From Acidobacteriaceae bacterium (GTDB taxonomy: Bacteria; Acidobacteriota; Terriglobia; Terriglobales; Acidobacteriaceae): a DNA stretch of 8,123 nucleotides. The position numbers and the translations under genes are program-made. Each line of letters starts with the position of its first letter. Within the stretch, counting starts at the first letter, position 1. Below the pieces are notes generated by a model. The model made no database searches. It worked only from the letters and a program-made list of their open reading frames with translations, and had not been told where the DNA came from. This document shows positions 1-6,800 of the stretch, piece by piece. The DNA lies in assembly GCA_003164255.1 (NCBI GenBank), contig PLST01000175.1:7809-15931 (forward strand). Reading direction: 5' to 3'.

Positions 1-21
1 TGTTCCCTGATCCCTGTTCCC
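1..21. repeat. Three tandem heptamers TG(T/A)TCCC at the window edge
   Basis: Bases 1-7, 8-14 and 15-21 read TGTTCCC, TGATCCC and TGTTCCC, an exact 7-base period with one variable position. A fourth unit begins as TGGCAGC at 22 but diverges and forms the left arm of the adjacent hairpin. The array is cut by the left end of the window, so its full copy number is unknown. It lies just downstream of the GH32 gene and outside any coding frame I can support. I infer an intergenic simple-sequence array of a kind I associate with acidobacterial genomes; no function is visible. Confidence 0.7.
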
Positions 22-40
22 TGGCAGCTTCCAGCTGCCA
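22..40 (-). terminator. Perfect 8-bp hairpin just after the GH32 stop codon
   Basis: TGGCAGCT (22-29) and AGCTGCCA (33-40) are exact reverse complements with a 3-base loop. The hairpin begins one base past the GH32 stop codon (complement of 42-44), a typical place for a transcript-ending stem. No run of T follows it on the minus strand; the next bases are the purine-rich complement of the heptamer repeats. It is therefore not a classical intrinsic terminator. It may be a U-less terminator, an mRNA 3'-end stabiliser or an attenuating stem. Confidence 0.45.
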
Positions 41-41
41 C

Positions 42-1652
42 TCACTTCCCCAGCGGAAACACCTCAAAGTCCCGCACGCGCGCTGGTTCCGACCCGGGAG
101 GGACCGGGGTCATGTAGAAGTCAACGCCTGTGCTGCCTGCAGATGGGAAGATCAGGCTTGAAAGCACGGTCTCGCCGTCTTCTGCAAACACCTCAACAGA
201 GTTCTCATCGACCACAATGTCGAACCGCGTGGTCTGCGCCTGCGAGTGCCTCATGGGCGCCGTCATGCGCGCGGGAAACTCGGGCGACCAGTCGGTTTTT
301 CCCGAGCGGGTGCGATCGACGAAAATCTGTCCCTTCTCCGTATCGATGCCCACGATGGTTTCTTCCAGCGCACGCTCGTTCGGCTCATTCGAACTGCGCC
401 GTAGCCGCAGGCCCGCCTCGGCGGCCTCGCCGGGATCGAGCTCAAACCGCAACTCGAACACACGGCCGGGCGCTTTGCCCTTGGCCAGGCGCGCATTCGC
501 TTCTTCGATGGTCTGGTACTGCGGCGCGCCAAACATCGCACGATATTTCTGGTGCGCCGCGACCGACAGCACCGGCTTCTGCACCAGCGCGAGGGGCTCT
601 TGGCCCGGCGTCGGCGCAGGATGCGTCGGCGGCTGGCGCAGCGAAAGCGCGCGCGGCACCGTCATTTCGCCGCGTCCCGGCAGCGACGGCAGCTTCGCGG
701 CATACTGCCAGTTATCCATCCACGCAATCCACAGCCGGTCGTGATCCGGTGCAAGATTTGAAAACGATGTGGAGGCATAAAAATCCTTGCCCCAGTCCGC
801 CCAGTGCGTGCCGGAGTCAGGATGATCCAGGTTGAAGCGCGAGCCGTCAAACATTCCCACAAAGTACTGGTCGGCTGATCCGCCGTTCGGTCCGCCCGCA
901 CTTACATTCACGCTCAGCACCCAGCGGTTTTCTTGGTAGTTGCCGTTGTAGTCGCGCACCGGGAGCTCAAACAGGTCGGGGCACTCCCATTCGCCTGCGA
1001 CCGCGCCTGACGGGCCAAACTCGCCCGCCGCCTGCCACTGGCGCAGATTGGCAGAGCGGTAGAAACGTACCTTGTGATCATTAGGAAGCGCCACCACCAT
1101 CACCCAGCTCGAGCTCGCCGCATGCCAAAACACCTTGGGGTCGCGAAAAGCCTTCAGGCCCAGGTCGATGACCGGATTCCCCGCAAACTTGGTCCAGGTC
1201 GTGCCCGCGTCCGTGCTGTACGCGATGTTCTGCGTCTGCTTCTCCTGCGAGTTGCCGGTGTAGATTGCCACCATGCATCCCGGCGATTTCTGTCCTGCCG
1301 GTGCGCACAGGCCGCTGGTATTGTCGCGGTCCTCCACGGTCGATCCAGAGAAGATGGCCACTCCGTTTTCTTCGCGCAGCGCCACGGGTAACACCTTCCA
1401 CTGCAACAAGTCGGCGGAAACCGCATGACCCCAACTCATATGTCCCCACTGGTCGCCGAAGGGATTGAGCTGAAAGAACAGATGGTATTGGCCGTTCAAA
1501 AAAATCGGCCCGTTGGGATCGTTGATCCAATTGGGAGGCGCGCTGAAGTGCAGTTGCGGCTGCCAGTCGGGGGCTGCGGGCTGTTGCGCGTTGGCTTGCG
1601 CCGCGAAAATAAGTGCAAAGGCAATTAGCAATATTCGGGAAAGTCGAGTCAT
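42..1652 (-). CDS. Secreted GH32 beta-fructosidase (levanase/inulinase/invertase type)
   Basis: This 536-residue protein should hydrolyse beta-fructofuranosyl bonds of levan, inulin or sucrose outside the cytoplasm. A signal peptide is evident: basic Arg3 and Arg6, a hydrophobic core at 7-18, and a likely AxA cleavage site near residues 20-22. There is no lipobox cysteine. The five-bladed propeller carries all three GH32 signatures: WINDPNG at 42-48 with nucleophile Asp45, RDP at 170-172 with transition-state stabiliser Asp171, and ECPDLF at 223-228 with acid/base Glu223. A WMDNWQYA stretch at 311-318 and GRGEMTVPR at 326-334 are also family-typical. Residues from about 370 to the end form the GH32 C-terminal beta-sandwich, including SVEVFAEDGE near 485-494. 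Length is normal for a bacterial exo-acting enzyme. The ATG at 1652 is preceded by only a weak AAGG, but the signal peptide begins exactly there. It is transcribed divergently from the repressor gene. The motifs do not fix substrate preference. Confidence 0.93.
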   Translation of the reverse strand: MTRLSRILLIAFALIFAAQANAQQPAAPDWQPQLHFSAPPNWINDPNGPIFLNGQYHLFFQLNPFGDQWGHMSWGHAVSADLLQWKVLPVALREENGVAIFSGSTVEDRDNTSGLCAPAGQKSPGCMVAIYTGNSQEKQTQNIAYSTDAGTTWTKFAGNPVIDLGLKAFRDPKVFWHAASSSWVMVVALPNDHKVRFYRSANLRQWQAAGEFGPSGAVAGEWECPDLFELPVRDYNGNYQENRWVLSVNVSAGGPNGGSADQYFVGMFDGSRFNLDHPDSGTHWADWGKDFYASTSFSNLAPDHDRLWIAWMDNWQYAAKLPSLPGRGEMTVPRALSLRQPPTHPAPTPGQEPLALVQKPVLSVAAHQKYRAMFGAPQYQTIEEANARLAKGKAPGRVFELRFELDPGEAAEAGLRLRRSSNEPNERALEETIVGIDTEKGQIFVDRTRSGKTDWSPEFPARMTAPMRHSQAQTTRFDIVVDENSVEVFAEDGETVLSSLIFPSAGSTGVDFYMTPVPPGSEPARVRDFEVFPLGK

Positions 1653-1770
1653 GAACCTTGGTCTGCTGTGACGAGAGATTTTGATGGTCGCGGATGCACA
1701 CGCCCGAACCGTAGCGTCCCGGTGCGTGTAAATCCATTGTAGCGATTAGACTGGAGTGGAGTATCGACCC
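1653..1770. promoter_or_regulatory. Divergent intergenic region between GH32 gene and mntR
   Basis: These 118 bases separate two divergent start codons and must hold promoters for both genes, although I see no convincing -35/-10 pair in either direction. The visible structure is a bulged inverted repeat at 1698-1729. On the plus strand a purine-rich GGAGTGGAG (1753-1761) precedes the mntR start and serves as its ribosome binding site. No TTAA-N6-TTAA element like the one before mntH is present, so autoregulation of mntR through that site is not supported. Confidence 0.5.
1698..1729. repeat. Bulged inverted repeat in the divergent promoter region
   Basis: ACACGC (1698-1703) pairs with GCGTGT (1724-1729). 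Nested inside, ACCG (1708-1711) pairs with CGGT (1720-1723). On the right side the two arms abut; on the left they are separated by a 4-base bulge CCGA, and the loop is 8 bases. This could be an operator dyad for either divergent gene or a structured leader of the mntR transcript. It does not match a riboswitch family I know. Confidence 0.35.
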
Positions 1771-2442
1771 ATGAAAGACTCTATCCACGTTTCCAAAGAA
1801 AACTACTTAAAGGCCATCCTCGAAGCCGAGGCGGAGGGCCACCAGGTGATCCCTGCCGTGCTGGCTCACTGGCTTGAGGTTTCGGCCCCGGCCGTGACCA
1901 TGGCGCTGAAGCGGCTCAAACGCGACGGTCTGGTGGAAGTGGGCGCGGACGGCATCGTGCGGCTCACGGCTGAGGGACGCGAGGCGGCGTATCGCACGGC
2001 CCTGCGCCATCACCTCATCGAGCGCATGCTCAGTGAGATCTTCGGGATGGAGTGGCACGAGATTCACGAAGAGGCCGAGCGCCTGGAACATGCCGTGTCG
2101 CCCGGTTTTGAAAGCAAGCTTCGCGAGAAGCTGGGCGAAGGCGGCGCCTGCCCGCATGGAAACGCCGTACTGCCGGAAAATCCGAAAGAAAGAAAGCGGC
2201 GCGGCGAGGTTCCCCTGTCTGAGGCCTTGGAAGGCAAGCGCTACACGGTCACCAGCCTCCAGGAACGGGACCCAAAGCTGCTTCTGTTTCTTCACCAGGC
2301 GGGTATCGGGCCGGGCAAGAGCCTGAAAGTCACGAGCCAGAACTACGATCAAACCGTTTCAATCGAGCTATCTACTGGAAGCTGCATCCTGGGCCGCCCG
2401 GCTGCGGCTGCGGTTTGGCTGGCGGCCGGAGCACGATCGTAA
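1771..2442 (+). CDS. mntR: DtxR/MntR-family metal-dependent transcriptional repressor with FeoA-like C-terminal domain
   Basis: This 223-residue cytoplasmic regulator should bind Mn2+ (or Fe2+) and repress metal uptake genes. The N-terminal winged helix covers about residues 8-75, with a recognition-helix region around VSAPAVTMALKRLKRDG (37-53). The dimerisation and metal domain covers about 76-140. Aligned by eye with DtxR, the ancillary-site ligands are kept as His80, Glu84 and His99, and the primary site keeps Glu106 and His107. The key DtxR cysteine (Cys102) is replaced by Glu103, as in manganese-sensing MntR. The CPHGN stretch at 127-131 is common in this family. Residues from about 147 to the end resemble the SH3-like FeoA domain, absent from short Bacillus-type MntR. 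I chose the ATG at 1771 because GGAG ends 9 bases upstream and the product then starts like DtxR; an in-frame GTG at 1756 would add five residues and use the ribosome site as coding. It precedes mntH in the same direction. Iron sensing remains possible. Confidence 0.88.
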   Translation: MKDSIHVSKENYLKAILEAEAEGHQVIPAVLAHWLEVSAPAVTMALKRLKRDGLVEVGADGIVRLTAEGREAAYRTALRHHLIERMLSEIFGMEWHEIHEEAERLEHAVSPGFESKLREKLGEGGACPHGNAVLPENPKERKRRGEVPLSEALEGKRYTVTSLQERDPKLLLFLHQAGIGPGKSLKVTSQNYDQTVSIELSTGSCILGRPAAAAVWLAAGARS

Positions 2443-2528
2443 TACACCATAAGAAAAATCATTAACTATAATTAAATAACTGTGCAATACTTGGGTTGAC
2501 GGAGCATCTTGGATCCGGCCCCGCGCCC
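2443..2528 (+). promoter_or_regulatory. mntH promoter region with consensus -10 box
   Basis: An AT-rich island lies in otherwise GC-rich DNA. TATAAT at 2467-2472 is a perfect -10 hexamer; the best -35 is a poor TACACC at 2443-2448 with an 18-base spacer, directly after the mntR stop codon. Transcription would start near 2479, giving a leader of about 50 bases to the ATG at 2529. No terminator hairpin is seen between mntR and mntH, so read-through from mntR is also possible. Confidence 0.55.
2462..2475. promoter_or_regulatory. Candidate MntR operator overlapping the mntH -10 box
   Basis: TTAACTATAATTAA is palindromic in six of seven base pairs: TTAA half-sites flank a TATA core, and only the C/A pair breaks symmetry. 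It covers the whole -10 hexamer, so a bound repressor would block RNA polymerase. The position, directly between a DtxR-family repressor gene and its most likely target, supports the assignment. TTAA-flanked operators are known for some manganese regulators of this family in streptococci, and TroR of Treponema acts at a dyad overlapping a -10 region; that comparison is from memory. Assignment to this MntR is an inference. Confidence 0.4.
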
Positions 2529-3860
2529 ATGGCAACTGAACTCAGTATCTTTACGGAGCCCATAGAGCCCTCGCTGCCCGAGGTGCATTCCAGCGTTCAG
2601 GTTTCGCGCTCGCCCATCTACTGGCGACGGCTGCTCGGCTTTCTCGGCCCAGGATTCCTGATCTCAGTGGGGTACATGGACCCCGGCAACTGGGCCACGG
2701 ATATCGCCGGCGGCTCGCGCTTTGGGTACACGCTGCTGTTTGTCATCATGGCGTCAAACCTGATGGCGATCCTGCTGCAAAGTTTGAGCCTGAAGCTGGG
2801 CGTGGCCACGGAGCGCGACCTGGCCCAGATTTGCCACGAAGCCTACGGTCGCAGGGTGAGCTTTGCTCTGTGGGTGGGCGCCGAGATTGCGATTGCGGCC
2901 TGCGATCTTGCCGAGGTGATCGGGTCGGCCATCGCGCTGAACCTGCTTTTTCACATTCCGCTCCTCTATGGCGTGCTCATCACCGGCCTCGATGTGCTGC
3001 TGATTCTGCTGTTGCAGCGTTGGGGATTCCGCTACGTGGAGGCGCTGGTGATCGCGCTGATCGCGACGATTATTGGAATGTTCGGCGTGCAGATGTTTCT
3101 CTCGCGGCCGGAATTCTGGCCGGTGCTGCGCAATCTGTTTGACCCTTCGCCGTCGATAGTGACGAATCCCGACATGCTCTACATTGCCATCGGAATCCTC
3201 GGTGCGACGGTGATGCCGCACAATCTTTACCTTCATTCGTCCATTGTGCAGAGCCGGAATTACGAGCGGACCCCGAAGGGCAAGCGCGAAGCCATCTTTT
3301 TTGCCAATGTGGACTCAGCGCTGGCGCTCACTTTGGCGCTGTTTGTGAACGCGGCAATCCTGATTGTGGCGGCCGCGGTCTTTTATCGCCGCGGGCTTTT
3401 TGACGTTGCAGCCATCGAGGATGCCTACAAACTGCTGAGCCCGCTGCTCGGCGCTGCCGGCGCCAGCACGCTGTTTGCCGTGGCGCTGCTGGCAAGCGGC
3501 CAAAACTCCTCGATTACCGGCACGCTGGCCGGACAGGTGGTGATGGAAGGATTCATCCATCTGAAAGTTTCGCCGTGGTTGCGGAGAATGATCACGCGCA
3601 CACTGGCGATCATTCCTACGATCATCGTTGTGGCCATCAACGGTGAGCGGGGAACGGAAAAGCTGCTGATCCTGAGCCAGGTGATCTTATCGCTGCAGCT
3701 CAGCTTCGCGGTGGTGCCGCTGGTGATGTTTACGAGCAGCCGCAAATGGATGGGCGAGTTTGTGAATCCGCGCTGGCTGAAGGCGCTGGCATGGTTCACA
3801 GCAGTGCTGATTGCCGGGCTGAATGCCTGGCTGCTGATTGAAACCGCAATGGGACGCTGA
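2529..3860 (+). CDS. mntH: Nramp-family proton-coupled Mn2+/Fe2+ transporter MntH
   Basis: This 443-residue inner-membrane protein imports Mn2+ (and possibly Fe2+) with protons. The two unwound metal-binding helices are canonical: DPGN at 51-54 in TM1 and MPHN at 229-232 in TM6, the latter within GATVMPHNLYLHSS. Asp51, Asn54 and the soft ligand Met229 match the known coordinating residues, which argues against the magnesium or aluminium branches of the superfamily. Many hydrophobic helices follow and the C-terminus ends soon after the last one, consistent with the usual 11-TM bacterial fold. The first 30 or so residues are hydrophilic and acidic, a slightly long cytosolic tail. The start is uncertain: an in-frame TTG at 2496 would add 11 residues, and neither start has a clear Shine-Dalgarno sequence. 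I prefer the ATG because it is the better codon. The gene follows mntR in the same direction and ends 26 bases before the outer-membrane receptor gene, so the two are probably co-transcribed. Confidence 0.93.
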   Translation: MATELSIFTEPIEPSLPEVHSSVQVSRSPIYWRRLLGFLGPGFLISVGYMDPGNWATDIAGGSRFGYTLLFVIMASNLMAILLQSLSLKLGVATERDLAQICHEAYGRRVSFALWVGAEIAIAACDLAEVIGSAIALNLLFHIPLLYGVLITGLDVLLILLLQRWGFRYVEALVIALIATIIGMFGVQMFLSRPEFWPVLRNLFDPSPSIVTNPDMLYIAIGILGATVMPHNLYLHSSIVQSRNYERTPKGKREAIFFANVDSALALTLALFVNAAILIVAAAVFYRRGLFDVAAIEDAYKLLSPLLGAAGASTLFAVALLASGQNSSITGTLAGQVVMEGFIHLKVSPWLRRMITRTLAIIPTIIVVAINGERGTEKLLILSQVILSLQLSFAVVPLVMFTSSRKWMGEFVNPRWLKALAWFTAVLIAGLNAWLLIETAMGR

Positions 3861-3876
3861 ACGCCGGATTCCCCTC

Positions 3877-3881
3877 GGAGG
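3877..3881 (+). promoter_or_regulatory. Strong ribosome binding site of the outer-membrane receptor gene
   Basis: GGAGG, 5 bases before the ATG at 3887, lies in the 26-base gap after mntH. It fixes the receptor start and shows independent translation initiation rather than coupling through overlapping codons. Confidence 0.8.
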
Positions 3882-3886
3882 TTCGC

Positions 3887-6800
3887 ATGGTGCGTGTAGT
3901 TCGGATCCGGTATAGCTATCTCTTTTTTCTGATATTAACCATCATTAATTCCACTTCAGTCCGGGGCCAGAGTGGAACATCGAGCGCAATCTCAGGAACC
4001 GTAACGGACCCGACAGGTGCGGCGCTCGCCAATGCCGCCATCACGGCCAATGAGGTCGATACCAAGGCCGGCCGCTCTGTGCAAACCGACCAAAATGGCC
4101 GTTTCCTGTTCTCTCAGGTCAATCCTGGAATCTACACTGTCACCGTTGCAGCAACGGGCTTTGCCCAGCAAACCTCGCGGCCCATTGTGGTCGAAGTTGG
4201 CCGCACGGCGACACTCAGCTTCAATCTTTTCGTCTCGGCAGCCTTGCAGACGGTTGAGGTCGATGCCCAGCAGACGTTGCTCACTCTTGAAAATCCCAAC
4301 ACCACCACCACCGTCGAATCAAAAACCATTTCCAATCTGCCCAATGCCGGCTCTGACATCACCTTCATCGCCCAGTTTGCCCCCGGAGCATTGATGAACA
4401 CCGCGGGCTCCTCCAACGACTCCAAAGGCCCGGGCGGCTATGGCAATGTCGAGTTCAATGGCCTTCCCGCCACGTCAAACGGCTACATCCTCGACGGCTA
4501 CGACACCAACGATCCCTGGCTCGGCCTCAACATAGGCCTCTCTACCAACCTGGTGCTCGGCCTCGATGCCGTTGATCAGGCCACCGTCAACACCAATTCC
4601 TACTCCGTCGATCAGGGACGATATGGCGCTTCTCAGGTGAACTACTTCACCAAGACCGGGACCAACAAAATTCACGGCGACGTCTATGAACTCTGGGATG
4701 GTTCGCTCTTCAGCGCGGAAGACTACTTTCTCCACGCCAACGACACGCCAGGCAACATTACCCCCAAGCCGCGCTCCAATGTGAACCACTTCGGCTACGG
4801 AGTGGGTGGGCCTCTTCGAAAAGACAAGCTCTTCTTCTTTACAGCCTATGAGGGCGTCCGCATCGCGCTTCCCATCGTTACCCAGGCCGTAGTGCCCACG
4901 CCTGCGTATCAGCAATACGTGCTCAACCAGCTCCCTGTCGGAGGCGTAGACCCCGTCACTGGAATCAATCTCCCTCCGGAGCCTGCCGAGGTACCCTTCT
5001 ATCGATCGATCTTTGCCCTCTACACCAACACTGCGGGAACCGCCATCCCTGTCGACTCTTGCCCCATTGCGAACGGCCTCGGCTGCGCCAACCGGCGCGA
5101 GGAGTCGCTTCAGAACAGCGACCACGAAACTGTGTCCGTCGTCAAAATCGATCACACCATCAACAGCGCCAACACCGTCTGGTACCGCTTTCAGTCGGAC
5201 ACAGGCCTGCAGGCCGCTTACACCGATCCCATCAATTCCATCTTCAACTCCTACTCTCCGCAGCCGCAGTACACTCTTGTCTCGGGCTACACGCACATCT
5301 TCCGTCCCAATCTCGTGAATCAGTTCAATCCCGGCATGAGTTGGTACTCGAGCATTTTTGAGCCCAACAACTACGCACAGGTCCTCAGTACTTTCCCGAT
5401 GGTGCTCGCCGCAGGCAGCAATGAAGCTCCCTTTACCACGATCGGCGGCGATGACAACACCCTTCCCCAGGGCCGCAAGGTGACGCAATGGCAGGTCAAT
5501 GACAATCTCGACTGGATACGTGGCAAGCAGGAATTTCGCTTCGGCATTAATACTCGTCGTGTCGACGTAAGCGACTTCGATTTGGGCGACGGTAGCGTGT
5601 CCACCGCCGTCTATAACGATTTAGCTGAGTTCACGTACGGCGCAGCCTATACGGAGAGCTGGACGTTTCCCGTTTCCTTCAACGAGCGCATGGCCGTCGG
5701 CAATCTCGACCTCTATGCAATGGATACCTATAAACCCAGGCCCAAAGCGACGTTCATCGTCGGAATGCGGACCACATGGAATACCAACCCCGCGAATCGG
5801 CAGAATCTCTTCGCACGCCCAGCCGGATCGTTCATCGATCTTTCGCACAACGTGAACCAGCCACTCGATCAAGCGATTCAGACCGGCGTGAGCACTCTGT
5901 TTCCCTCCACACCATTGCTGGTCTGGCAGCCCCGCGTGTCTCTCGCCTACCAGGTTAGACCGGCAACAGTGCTTCATCTCGGCTTCGGCGTCTTCAACGA
6001 CATCATTCCCGCCCAGATTGCCGATCTCGCCGCCACGAACGCTCCCTACGCACCCACCTTTGTCGGCGGCATCGGCGGCCAGGTGGGCGGCGTTGCCATC
6101 GCATCGGGCGTCGCCAATAGCGCTGCCGGTGCGGCCTCCGCCGCTAATCAACAGTTCCAGTCACTGTTCAAATCCGGTGCGCCGCCGTGTGCAGGAATCA
6201 CCTCCGGCGAGCCAACTTGCCCTCTTGCCGTCAGCCTCAACACCTTCCCCACAGGCACCCTCAAAACGCCGTATTACTACCAGTACAACCTTGGCATTGA
6301 GCAGAAATTAAATGCGCACGGCGCCGTTCGCATCGGCTATGTCGGCACTCGCGGCCTCCACGAGCCGTTTCAGGTTGGCCTCAACGGCTATCAGACCGTC
6401 TGCTCCGGATGTTTCGAGCCCTATCCCTACGCGCAGCCCCTCGACCAGCGCTTCGGCAATGTCAACGAATTCCGCACCGACGCCAGCAGCAATTACAACG
6501 GCCTGCAGACCAGTCTCACTGAGCAGTTCCACGCTCTCACCCTCAATGCAAACTACACATTCAGTCATTGTCTCGATGAAATCTCCAATGGCGGCTTGCT
6601 CCCCTTTTCGACGCAGGGCATTCTCACTCCGCTCCCCGGCGAGTTAAGGAACCAATACAGCAACTGCGATTACGACGTACGTCAGAACCTTTCGGCATAC
6701 GGCATCTACCAGATTCCTTTCGCATCCAGCCACGCCGCGCTGCGTGCTCTCTTTCGCGGCTGGTCGTTCTCTGAAACAGCCTTCCTGCACTCCGGCCTTC

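Noticed and set aside
1..21. CRISPR array from the repeated units
   Set aside because: The units are contiguous 7-base repeats without spacers, far shorter than CRISPR repeats.
1720..1775. Possible yybP-ykoY manganese riboswitch before mntR, prompted by GGAGT repeats
   Set aside because: The region is too short for the aptamer, and the purine motif is explained as the ribosome binding site; the paired conserved segments are missing. The mntH leader also lacks them.
1081..1788. 235-codon open frame on the minus strand overlapping the GH32 gene and the mntR start
   Set aside because: It lies in a shifted frame of the GH32 gene, which has a full set of family motifs. The alternative product has no recognisable domain and is rich in Arg and Gly as expected from an out-of-frame reading.
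3911..3919. TATAGCTAT palindrome near the receptor start as an MntR box
   Set aside because: It is only an 8-9 base palindrome inside coding sequence, without the spaced arms of known boxes; such short palindromes are common by chance.
4475..5488. 337-codon open frame on the minus strand
   Set aside because: It is antisense to the receptor gene, which shows convincing domains throughout. The antisense product is a Val/Gly/Glu-rich sequence with no known motif, typical of the complement of GC-rich coding DNA.
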